Source of the DNA: JBGRQA01 sp041725895
GTDB lineage: Bacteria > Bacteroidota > Bacteroidia > Bacteroidales > Marinifilaceae
Direction of reading: 5' to 3'
Assembly (NCBI GenBank): GCA_041725895.1
Contig: JBGRQA010000015.1
Coordinates: forward strand, 62,001-126,000
Length of the DNA stretch: 64,000 nucleotides
Part shown: piece after piece, positions 27,139-36,600 of the stretch
Numbering within the stretch: position 1 is the stretch's first letter
Layout: the number at the start of each line of letters is the position of its first letter
Notes under the pieces: model-generated
Seen by the model: the letters and a program-made list of their open reading frames with translations, nothing else
What the model was told of the DNA's origin: nothing
Database searches by the model: none
Made by a program: the position numbers and the translations under genes

Positions 27139-28308
27139 TTAATTTAAAGATTTTAACCTGAAATATCGCAATGCCTTTTGTTTTTCGCTGCTTAATATTC
27201 TTCTCCTAAGTTTTAAAAAGGGTTTCTCAACTATCAAATGCAAAATAAAGCCACCAAGCCCTGCCATTGCAATACAAATCCAGAAGGACCATGTACCTGC
27301 GTTATCCCATCCTGTTTTTTCAATAACAAGTTTTGTGAGGTGATAGATTTGTTTGTGAGTTAGGTATATGGCATAGGATAAAGTTGCAATAATCATACTT
27401 GCTTTCGATTCTAAACGGTACAAAATACTGCCCGGACTTATTGCCCCAACAACTATGATTCCGTAAGCAATTGAAATCAATGGGAAGCCGTATACAGCAG
27501 TTCTGTAGGATATAAAGTGATCACAAACTTTGTAAACAATAAGAAACACCCCAAATCCAACCAGCAAAACGATATTCCCGTGTTTCGTCAAATAATGTCT
27601 AAGTCTTGGTTTAAAGGTGAAAATTGCTGCAATTCCCACCCCGATTAGAAGACCATCCATTCTATTGTAGCTTGGGTAATAGATTTTTTCCAAAAAGCCA
27701 TACACCATTTCTCTACGATTACCATTTTCAATAAAGGGTTGAACATGATCATGCCAATTGATTATTCGAAATACGAATCCTAAGGAGATTAAAACCAGGA
27801 AGAATAGAATATTTCCCTTTCGCAACTTGCAATAGCTCACTGCAATTAATAAGATGGGGAGTAGTAAGTAAAACTGTTCCTCAATGCATAAGGACCAGGC
27901 ATGTGAAAAGGATTTGTGGTGTTGGGCATCAAGGCCCAAATTTTGTGTGAAGGTTAAAAATTTCCAGGTAGGTGGCATTCCGGAACCTTCGCGAAGACCT
28001 GGCAAAGAGTAGTAAAGGATCAGAACAGCTACATAGGCAGGAATAATCCGAAATACTCTCTTGATATAAAAGCGTTTGAATCGGATGGTTTTTGTGTTCT
28101 TTATTTCTTGAAACAATTGAAATCCAATCAGGTATCCGCTAAGTACGAAGAATAGGTCAACTCCTGTCCAGCCAATTTGTCGAACAGGTTCCAACCATTC
28201 CGGAATGCCTCGTCCGTAATGGAAAATCATTACAAGGAGAATGGCAATCGTTCTCAGGTGGTCCAATCCATGTAATCTTTCTGCTTGGTTTTCGGATAGT
28301 TTATTCAT
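27139..28308 (-). CDS. Acyltransferase family 3 (OafA/YrhL-type) membrane protein
   Basis: 389 residues with about ten transmembrane helices. The family signature near the N-terminus (LDHLRTIAILLVMIFHYGRG, with catalytic-type His) and the loop GVDLFFVLSGYLIGFQLF, then FYIKRVFRIIPAY and HAWSLCIEEQFYLLLP, are all present. These enzymes O-acylate sugars or lipids on the periplasmic side. No polysaccharide biosynthesis cluster flanks it, so the target is unknown. Confidence 0.92.
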   Translation of the reverse strand: MNKLSENQAERLHGLDHLRTIAILLVMIFHYGRGIPEWLEPVRQIGWTGVDLFFVLSGYLIGFQLFQEIKNTKTIRFKRFYIKRVFRIIPAYVAVLILYYSLPGLREGSGMPPTWKFLTFTQNLGLDAQHHKSFSHAWSLCIEEQFYLLLPILLIAVSYCKLRKGNILFFLVLISLGFVFRIINWHDHVQPFIENGNRREMVYGFLEKIYYPSYNRMDGLLIGVGIAAIFTFKPRLRHYLTKHGNIVLLVGFGVFLIVYKVCDHFISYRTAVYGFPLISIAYGIIVVGAISPGSILYRLESKASMIIATLSYAIYLTHKQIYHLTKLVIEKTGWDNAGTWSFWICIAMAGLGGFILHLIVEKPFLKLRRRILSSEKQKALRYFRLKSLN

Positions 28309-28412
28309 GATGAACTGTTTATTGAATCAGGTCTCTTTGGAGAATGATTGTGGTAAATTGCCGGAATGAGACAGACATTTGATCCATCCGGATAGGATTG
28401 TTTAAATTTGAT

Positions 28413-28856
28413 CTACTCTTTTAGTTGCATATACACCAGGTTGGGGTGCAGGCCCAGTTTCCGGTAGAAATTGATGGTTTTTTCGTTACCGGAAGCTACA
28501 TAGAGACCGATCTCTTTGCATTGCTTGTCTTTCATCCAGTCGATATGCAGTTGGGTTAAGGCTATGCCGATGCCTTTGCCTCGTTGGTTCTCCAGTACAT
28601 GCAGGGAAACCACTTCCCCTACATTTCCGACAATGGAGGAGAGGCAGTAGCCCACAATCCTATCCTCTACTTTCGCAATAGTGATCTTCAGCTCTTTTTG
28701 TCCTTCCAGAATCCCTTTTATTCGTTCCTCAAACACCAAATGGGCATACTGCTCCTTGAAGTTCTCTTCCAACTCTTCGTGGTATTCCTTATTCTTGATC
28801 CATAACTCCCGGATGAGGACGATTTCCTTGGAACTGATGTCAGTATAAGTTATCAT
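28413..28856 (-). CDS. GNAT family N-acetyltransferase
   Basis: 147 residues. The acetyl-CoA binding motif is clear (VSLHVLENQRGKGIGIALTQLHIDWM), followed by IGLYVASGNEKTINFYRKLG, the usual C-terminal part. Substrate unknown. It ends a minus-strand pair with the 2H phosphoesterase gene six bases upstream. Confidence 0.88.
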   Translation of the reverse strand: MITYTDISSKEIVLIRELWIKNKEYHEELEENFKEQYAHLVFEERIKGILEGQKELKITIAKVEDRIVGYCLSSIVGNVGEVVSLHVLENQRGKGIGIALTQLHIDWMKDKQCKEIGLYVASGNEKTINFYRKLGLHPNLVYMQLKE

Positions 28857-28862
28857 TTGTTT

Positions 28863-29408
28863 TTATTTCAGGTTGAAGGATAATGGCTCGTTTACTATTT
28901 TTTCGTTTTCATACTCCACAACGATCATTCTTTCCAGGGTGATTTTTAGTGGATTGAATTCCGATTTCAAATACTTAAGAGCTTTAAAAGTTTCTGCTTC
29001 GGATACATTGATCGCCATGGTGCAATGAGGAATCCAGTGTTCCGGTTGGTAGTAGTCCCAATGCTTTTTGTATAGGGAGGATGCTTGCAGTGCCTCGTGT
29101 AACTTTTTATGTGCATCCAGTAGCTCCGATGTTACTTTAGGAGCAAGAAAAACAACTCCTTCGGTAGTTGGAAAAGTTCCAATGGAGGAGACTTCCAATT
29201 CAATTTTAGGTTGACTGCTTGTGAAATCGTTCAGGATATCTTCTACTATTTCCATGTTTAGCTCATCAAAAACGGCAAAAGCGATATGAGGAGTACTGTT
29301 CGAATTTATCATGAAATTACTGATTTCACGATTATTTAGTTCGTCCCATAGTTTGCGAATGTATTGATCGGCTTCTTGATTAAAAGAGCATTCGATGGCG
29401 TATATCAT
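28863..29408 (-). CDS. 2H phosphoesterase / 2'-5' RNA ligase-like protein
   Basis: 181 residues with the LigT-like fold. The second signature is intact (WIPHCTMAI, His128-x-Thr130); the first reads PHIAFAV (His41-x-Ala43), so the usual Thr/Ser is replaced by Ala. Known members open or close 2',5' or cyclic phosphodiesters of RNA and nucleotides. The changed first motif may reduce or alter activity. It is probably co-transcribed with the GNAT gene six bases downstream. Confidence 0.75.
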   Translation of the reverse strand: MIYAIECSFNQEADQYIRKLWDELNNREISNFMINSNSTPHIAFAVFDELNMEIVEDILNDFTSSQPKIELEVSSIGTFPTTEGVVFLAPKVTSELLDAHKKLHEALQASSLYKKHWDYYQPEHWIPHCTMAINVSEAETFKALKYLKSEFNPLKITLERMIVVEYENEKIVNEPLSFNLK

Positions 29409-29512
29409 AAGTGTTGTTTTGGGCAGGTTAAGAAGTTTATAGCTTTATATACAGACTTGCGGAGTATCTATGGAGATTGCTTGTTTAAAACTGGATATCA
29501 ATTTTACTAAAT

Positions 29513-30115
29513 TCACGAATTAATTAAAACAAACTTGTAAGACATTGGGATAATTATGTCCCTTTTATCCTTATAATTTTCAATTCTTTCGATTGATCTT
29601 TCGCCTTGCACTTTTACCTTCTGGTATAGTTCCTGATAATCTTTAAAATATTGTTGAGCCCTGTAGGTTTGACTTTTGTTTGCTGGTTGTAGATCTACGG
29701 ATGACCAGCTTTTTATGGCTTTTTCTCTTTCGTCAGCAATGAAGGCCCATTCCGAATCGATGCCATGATCAGCAACAACCATTTGGAGGGCTATTGCTTG
29801 TGCATGAGCCAGAGCCAATTGAGGTTTCTCCATCTCGTGAAGGCAGAATTCGAATAGAACAACATCTCCTTTTGCTTCAAAATCTGTGAAATCCGAATGA
29901 ATTAAAGTAAACTTATCAGTGAGTCCGGTTCTGGAAAGATTTTCCTGCAATCTTTTCAATGCCACTTCATCATTGTCAATTGCGATCACTTGTTTTGCGA
30001 CCCTGCCATATTCGATAAACTGCCCACCTCCAGCTCCAACTGAAATAATTGTTTTATCCTTAAAATCATAGAAGTCCAGTAAATTGGTGATTAGTTGCTG
30101 TATGTCTTTAACCAT
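29513..30115 (-). CDS. Class I SAM-dependent methyltransferase
   Basis: 200 residues. The SAM-binding motif I is IISVGAGGGQFIEYG and the acidic loop is VIAIDNDEVALKRLQENL; motif IV-like is GDVVLFEFCLHEM. The substrate cannot be deduced. It precedes the 2H phosphoesterase and GNAT genes on the same strand with a 104-base gap. Confidence 0.8.
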   Translation of the reverse strand: MVKDIQQLITNLLDFYDFKDKTIISVGAGGGQFIEYGRVAKQVIAIDNDEVALKRLQENLSRTGLTDKFTLIHSDFTDFEAKGDVVLFEFCLHEMEKPQLALAHAQAIALQMVVADHGIDSEWAFIADEREKAIKSWSSVDLQPANKSQTYRAQQYFKDYQELYQKVKVQGERSIERIENYKDKRDIIIPMSYKFVLINS

Positions 30116-30638
30116 TTTAGTTGTTATCTTTTTATGTTCTGTTTAAGAGTTTAGTTGTTTGTTATTATCCTCAATTTATAAATCCCTTTGGGGATGGTTA
30201 AAGTTATTATAATCTTTTGAATCAGTCTTTGTGTAAATAAATTTTGTTAAATGATCGAGGTCTTTCAATGAAAATTATAGTCTGTCTGGTTCTAGTTTAG
30301 ATCATTTTTTAGCGTTGTTGCCATAAAAATGTTTTTCGTGGAATATTACGTATTATTTATAATGTTGCTTTTTGTAGTACCTCTTAACGGTAGGGTGCTG
30401 TTTTATTGATAAATGTATGTTATTAGTCAGGAATAATTAATATGTAATCAAACTTTTGCAACATATTTAGGAATGGTTAATTATAAAATTGAGTTCTTAT
30501 TAGTCAGGAAAATTAAACAATTCATCAAGGGTGCTAGTATGCAGTCTCTTATAGGAATGGGTTTTTATCTAATTTAGCCCCAGGAAAAATTACAACTCAT
30601 TTGTGTTTGTAAGATTATTAAATGTTTAACTATCGCTT
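30116..30638. promoter_or_regulatory. Divergent intergenic region with a 14-bp direct repeat
   Basis: 523 bases separate the methyltransferase from the plus-strand T9SS module. TTATTAGTCAGGAA occurs exactly at 30420-30433 and again at 30497-30510, start to start 77 bases, both in the orientation of the downstream genes. It is a candidate operator for the PorP/OmpA/adhesin operon. I found no unambiguous TAnnTTTG box close to the start at 30639. Confidence 0.4.
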
Positions 30639-31562
30639 ATGAAAAAATCTTTACTCTACATTTGTTTTGTTGTCTTTGGGAGTCTATCATGTTTTTCGCA
30701 GCAGGAAAAAATGTTTACCCAATATCTGAACTATCCTACCTCCATAAATCCTGCTTATGCCGGGAGCCGGGGAACGCTTCAGTTATTTGGGTTGGCGCGA
30801 AGACAATGGGTGGGCATTGATGGTGCCCCAAAAAGTTTTGTGTTTTCAATGAATACGCCGTTGCATCCCTTCAAATTGGGAACGGGACTTTCATTGGAGA
30901 GAGACGAACTAGGACCTGAACAAAACACGAAAGTCGGGGTTGATTTGTCCTACCAGTTGCAAGTTGCCCGTGAGGTATACTTGAATTTTGGTATTAAGGC
31001 TGATCTGGCTTTCTACAAAGCAAATCTTTCCGGTTCGAGAACCGTAGACCAGGGCGACCCCCTATTACAACAGGACATCCGGGGCGAGTTTTTGCCCAAT
31101 TTTGGTGTTGGGGCTTACCTCTATGGCCAACGTTTTTTTGTGGGATTATCGGTCCCCGCGATGTTTAAGACATCTCTTGATGTTAATAGTAATACTTCCG
31201 AGCGCATCGCTTATGAGGAAGCGCACTACTATTTGATGGGAGGCTACCTTTTTGATCTAAACCTCGTATTGAAATTGAAGCCTTCTTTCCTGGTAAAAGC
31301 AGTTCCGGGAGCTCCTCTTTCCTATGATTTAACTTCTATGTTGATCTTTTATGATCGATTATGGTTAGGAGCAGCCTATCGTAATGAGGATGCCATTGCT
31401 GCCATTGTGCAGTGCAATGTAACCAACCAGTTTCGGATTGGTTATGCCTATGATTTTGGAACTTCCAGTTTATCGGGTAGGAGTAAAGGGTCACATGAAA
31501 TTTCTCTTAGTTACGACCTGACTTTCAACTCCCGAAAATTGAAATCCCCCCGCTACTTTTAA
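30639..31562 (+). CDS. PorP/SprF family type IX secretion membrane protein
   Basis: 307 residues with a signal peptide (about 1-20, ending CFSQQ). The family hallmark follows at once (MFTQYLNYPTSINPAYAGSRG, then LARRQWVGIDGAPKSFVFSMNTPL), and the rest is an amphipathic outer-membrane barrel ending with LSYDLTFNSRKLKSPRYF. PorP/SprF proteins are typically encoded beside large T9SS substrates with a type-B C-terminal domain and help anchor or export them, exactly the arrangement here. Confidence 0.93.
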   Translation: MKKSLLYICFVVFGSLSCFSQQEKMFTQYLNYPTSINPAYAGSRGTLQLFGLARRQWVGIDGAPKSFVFSMNTPLHPFKLGTGLSLERDELGPEQNTKVGVDLSYQLQVAREVYLNFGIKADLAFYKANLSGSRTVDQGDPLLQQDIRGEFLPNFGVGAYLYGQRFFVGLSVPAMFKTSLDVNSNTSERIAYEEAHYYLMGGYLFDLNLVLKLKPSFLVKAVPGAPLSYDLTSMLIFYDRLWLGAAYRNEDAIAAIVQCNVTNQFRIGYAYDFGTSSLSGRSKGSHEISLSYDLTFNSRKLKSPRYF

Positions 31563-31717
31563 ACCACACTTCCCTCTTGTTTGTTTCCCCTTTGTTTTGG
31601 TATTTCGAATTGTACACCTAAGAAATTCCGAATGGGGATATAAAGATGCAAACATACATGACAACCCTTTTGAAAAACCAACCAAGTTTCTTTAGTAATT
31701 GACTAAAATTTATTCGC

Positions 31718-33595
31718 GTGAAAAGATATATACTACTATTTACACTGGTGTTGCCCCTTGTTGTTTCTGGCCAGAAATTATCCGTTCGGTTAGGAAACAA
31801 GCAATTTGAGCAACTGAATTACTCAAAAGCAGTAGAATACTATGAATATGCTCTGAAGAGAGATTCTCTTAATTCTGATGTTATCCGAAATTTGGCGCAT
31901 GCCTACGACAAATTGGGAAAATATGAGAAGGCAGAGAAGGGGTATCAGAAATTGGTAAATCAGGAAACAGTTCTGGCTAAAGATTGGCTAACCTATGCCA
32001 ATTTCCTGTCCCGTAGAGGAAAATATGATACTGCTATTGTTTGGTACAGGAAGTACCTGGATGTAGATTCCCAAAATGAGAAAGTAAAAGAGGCAATGAA
32101 AAGTACCAAAGCCAAGGCGCTTCAGATTTTGGATTCTTTTCCTGCCAAAATTCAAAACCTTAAGATCAATTCTCAGTACTCAGATTTTGGCCCGGCTTAC
32201 TATAAAAATGACCTGGTATTTTCATCCGGTCGTAAAAACTCAAGCTTCTTTCTTGGAAAATACGGATGGGACAATCAATACTATCTGCATCTTTATCGGT
32301 ATTCCCCCAAAAGCAAAGGTGCGGCGGTTCAGGATTTTGCGCCCAAAATGGAGACCCGATTTCACGAGGGGGGACTTTGCTTCTCTGCTGATGGTGAAAC
32401 CATGTATTTTACCCGAAATAGCTATTTTGATGGAAAAGTAAGCCGGAGTAAGGACGGGGTTAATAATTTGAAAATATACAAAGCCCAACAGGTAGATGGA
32501 AAATGGGTAATGGCTGGGGAGTTTTCCTACAACAGCGACGAGTATTCTGTGGGACATCCTTGCCTTTCTCCTGATGGAAAAACCCTCTATTTCGTTTCTG
32601 ATATGCCCGGAGGCCTGGGAGGTACCGATATTTATCGTTGCAGACGAACCGCGAACGGCTGGTCACAACCTGAAAATTTGGGCGCTCCGGTTAATACAAA
32701 GGACAGAGAAATGTTTCCTTTTGTTAGCGAAAGCGGTCATCTGTTCTTCGCCTCCGATGGTCATGCCGGATTAGGAGGGTTGGATCTGTATGCTGTAGAT
32801 TTTACCAGGACACCTTTAAAGGTGAAACACCTGGGCGCTCCGCTAAGCTCGGAAGCTGATGATTTTTCCATCGTTATGAGTAGCACCGGTAGAGATGGTT
32901 ATTTCGCTTCGAACCGGAAAGATGGTGTAGGGGCTGATGACTTGTACGCCTATCAATTGAATGTAAACCATGGGGCAATTATTCTGATAAAAAATTCTGA
33001 AACCAACGAATTGCTGGAGGCCGATACTATCCGATTCTCAGCAGAAGAGATGGCACAGCTTTGTTTTAATTCGGAACAAATGGACTACCAGCTGAAATTG
33101 AATCGGTCTCAGTATTATTTTCTTTCCATCGAGAAAGAAGGATTTGTAGTGAAAGATACGAGTCTGCATTATGCAACTCTACCACCTGTTCAAACTCATG
33201 AAATTCTTTTGGTTCCGGAACCTGTAGAAGTGCAACCAACTTTCCAGCCTTTTTCAGCATCGGTATATTTTGATTTCGATCGCTATGCACTTCGAAGTGA
33301 AGCCAGGGATACAATTGTCAGAGTAGCGGAGCTGATGAGAGAACATCAGGATGTGAGATTGGTAATTGAGGCCAATACCGACATCCGTGGTACCCAATCC
33401 TACAATCAAAAGTTGGCCCAAAACCGAGCCAATTCCGCCTTGAAATACCTGTTAGAGCAAGGCATAGTACGGGATCGAATGCAGGTTGTGGTGCTTGGGG
33501 AGGAAAAGCCTTTGATCAGAAAGTCCAGGCAATCGATTAAGGATTGGCACCAATCCAACAGAAGGGTGGATCTGAAGGTCACTCTTGAAGATTAA
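31718..33595 (+). CDS. PorE-like OmpA-family protein with TPR and beta-propeller
   Basis: 625 residues, starting at a GTG directly before a signal peptide (MKRYILLFTLVLPLVVSGQ). Order of domains: TPR repeats (about 25-130), a PD40/WD40-like propeller (about 150-410; LSPDGKTLYFVSDMPGGLGGTDIYRC and similar), a small beta domain, and a C-terminal OmpA peptidoglycan-binding domain (about 515-625; VYFDFDRYALRSEA, then Asp/Arg positions in EANTDIRGTQSYNQKLAQNRA). This matches the layout of PorE, which ties the type IX machinery to the cell wall. It lies between the PorP/SprF gene and the giant adhesin. Confidence 0.85.
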   Translation: MKRYILLFTLVLPLVVSGQKLSVRLGNKQFEQLNYSKAVEYYEYALKRDSLNSDVIRNLAHAYDKLGKYEKAEKGYQKLVNQETVLAKDWLTYANFLSRRGKYDTAIVWYRKYLDVDSQNEKVKEAMKSTKAKALQILDSFPAKIQNLKINSQYSDFGPAYYKNDLVFSSGRKNSSFFLGKYGWDNQYYLHLYRYSPKSKGAAVQDFAPKMETRFHEGGLCFSADGETMYFTRNSYFDGKVSRSKDGVNNLKIYKAQQVDGKWVMAGEFSYNSDEYSVGHPCLSPDGKTLYFVSDMPGGLGGTDIYRCRRTANGWSQPENLGAPVNTKDREMFPFVSESGHLFFASDGHAGLGGLDLYAVDFTRTPLKVKHLGAPLSSEADDFSIVMSSTGRDGYFASNRKDGVGADDLYAYQLNVNHGAIILIKNSETNELLEADTIRFSAEEMAQLCFNSEQMDYQLKLNRSQYYFLSIEKEGFVVKDTSLHYATLPPVQTHEILLVPEPVEVQPTFQPFSASVYFDFDRYALRSEARDTIVRVAELMREHQDVRLVIEANTDIRGTQSYNQKLAQNRANSALKYLLEQGIVRDRMQVVVLGEEKPLIRKSRQSIKDWHQSNRRVDLKVTLED

Positions 33596-33650
33596 GTATT
33601 TCTTGCCCAGAGAGACAATACTTCTTGTTTTTTATCAAAAATAAAGACCT

Positions 33651-36600
33651 ATGAGAAAAATCAATATAACATATATAAGATACATACTATCGGTTTGTTT
33701 TTGCCTTTTTGTTTTGAGTCTGTATTCACAGGAAAAAGCTCCATCCGTGCTGCGCTACTCGAATACTATCCGGGGAGGCATGGCAACCTTGGCCAATACG
33801 AGTATAATAAATGTTAGTGCACCTAGCCCAAACTTAGCGTGGCCTTACCATAACAACGGGCGTACTGCTGGTTATCTTGATGATGATACTGATGGAACTA
33901 CATTTAGTTCATCCAGCTACGTTGTGAATGACATTCCATCCTGTGGACATATAGTTTATGCTGGCCTTTATTGGGCCGGTGCCTATCCCTATGCGAAAGG
34001 GAGTGTTGATGGCGGAGGTGATTTCTATGTTGAGGATCCCCAGCGGGAAGACCCTTCGGTAATTAAATTAAAAGTTCCTGGTGATGTTTACCAGGATGTA
34101 AATGGGGTTGAGATTTATGATGCCTACAACGAGGTGTTTTCCGGAGGAGTACAATCTTCTCCCTATTTTGAGTATGCACCTTACGTTTATTATGCTGATG
34201 TTACCAATTATATGAAGGGGATTACCAATCCCAATGGAACCTATTGGGTGGCTAACGTAAGAGGAACAATCGGAAGAGGGGTGGCAAGGCAAAATGCGGA
34301 TCTGTCCTATGGATCAATTCTTGGATCTGAAGCCGGATGGGTTTTGATCCTTGTTTATGAGGATCCAGAAGCTGTTAGTACCTCTGAAATAAATATTTTT
34401 GATGGTTTTTTCAATGTGTTTCCTGGAAAGCCCCTAACTACAACATTTTCCGGGTTTAATACCCCCGCAGTTGGGCCGGTAGGGGTTGAGTTTTTTGTAG
34501 GAGCTTTGGAAGGTGATGGTGCCGGCTGGTTTGTTGGAGATCAGATTGAAGTGATTACTTCCAGTTCAAGTGCTGTTCTTGGGGGAGGCGTTAATCCAAC
34601 CAACGACTTTTTTAATGGAACGATATCCACAAATGGAGAACATGATGCAACCGATGGCATTGGAGGATATCCCGTTCCTGCATCCACTGCTTTTATGGGG
34701 TTTGACTTCGATGTGCTTGACATACCCAATGCCAGTAATTCGTTGATAGGGAACGGAGAAACTTCCCTTGATATTAAAACCTCAACATCTGATGACACCT
34801 ATGGGACCTTTTTGCTGGGACTAAACTTAAATGTAGTTTCACCTTATGTGAAAATCATTAAATCTGTTGAAGATGGTGATGTTACCGATCTTGTGAGTGG
34901 ATCAACAATTGGCAACAATACTTCACAACCCTTAAAGTATATATTGACGATTGATAACATTGGGGATGCTGTGGCCGAAAATGTTGTTGCCGTAGGAATA
35001 ATTCCCACTGAATTGACAATTGACGAGACCAGCCTTCCGGCAAGTGCAACCTATAATTCCACTACACGGGAATTAAAATATGAGTATAGCTCAATATCTA
35101 ATTCGGATGCTGCTTTTGACGTTAGCTTCAAGGCTGTCGTTGAGGAGCGTTGCTCCAATTATGACATTGTTGTTGATTTTACGGTTTCATATGAAAATGC
35201 TATTTATGGTGTCGACAAAGATGATTCGCCAACATTTATTGCAAGCTCCGGAGGATCTTGTGGTTCAACTCAGGCCTCCTCATTGAAATTGACGTATGCC
35301 AATGGCTGTCCAACAGCCTCGGATGATAGTTTTACGGTGGACGAGGATAGTAGTAACAATCTGTTTCCGGTACTTACTTCTGGTACTGCTGATGATTTTG
35401 GTGTCGATGGAGCTTCTTCTTCGGCCATTACCATTACCTCAGCTCCGAGCCATGGAACTGCCATTGTGAACGATAGTGGTACGCTCAATGATCCAACTGA
35501 TGATAGAATTGGATATTCCCCCAATACGAATTATAATGGATCAGATAGTTTTAAGTATCAGATTTGTGACGCTGATGGGGATTGTTCTACAGCTACTGTT
35601 AGTATAACAGTGACCGCAATGGATGATGCTCCGGTCATCTCGGCCACCGATAAGACGTTACCTGAAGGAACAACTTTCGTGGAGACGGTAACCGCTACCG
35701 ATGCCGATGCGGGCGACATCAAAACTTTCTCCATTACAGGCGGAGCCGATGCGGCCCTGTTCGCGATCGATCCCGCAACAGGAGAACTGTCCTTCAAAAC
35801 TGCTCCGGATTATGAGAATCCAACGGATGCCGGAGCCAACAATGTTTACGATGTTGAGGTAACTGTAACTGATGGAGCAAGTCATACGGATTCCAAGATC
35901 ATAGCCGTAACCATAACCGGAATCAATGATAACAATCCGGTGATCACGGCTACTGACAAGACGTTGTCGGAAGGAACGACTACCGTGGAAACGGTAACGG
36001 CTACCGATGCCGATGCGGGTGATACCAAGACCTTCTCCATCACAGGAGGTGCTGATGCCGCTCTGTTCGAGATTAATCCTGCAACAGGAGAACTGTCCTT
36101 CAAAACTGCTCCCGACTATGAGAATCCTACTGATGCCGGAGCCAACAATGTCTACGATTTAGAGGTGACTGTAACAGATGGAGCAAGTCATACGGATTCC
36201 AAGACCATTGCCGTAACCGTAACGGGAATCAATGATAACAGTCCGGTGATTACGGCTACTGACAAGACGTTGTCGGAAGGAACAACTATCGTGGAGACGG
36301 TAACCGCTACCGATGCCGATGCGGGCGACATCAAAACTTTCTCCATTACAGGTGGTGCTGATGCCGCTCTGTTTGAGATTGATCCTGCAACAGGAGAACT
36401 GTCCTTCAAAACTGCTCCGGATTTCGAGAATCCAACAGATAATGGAGGAGACAATGTTTACGATGTAACGGTAACTGTAACGGATGGTGCAAGTCATACG
36501 GATTCCAAAACCATTGCCGTAACTGTAACCGGAATCAACGACAATAATCCTGTTATCTCTGCAACGGATAAGACCTTACCGGAAGGAACAACTACTGTTG

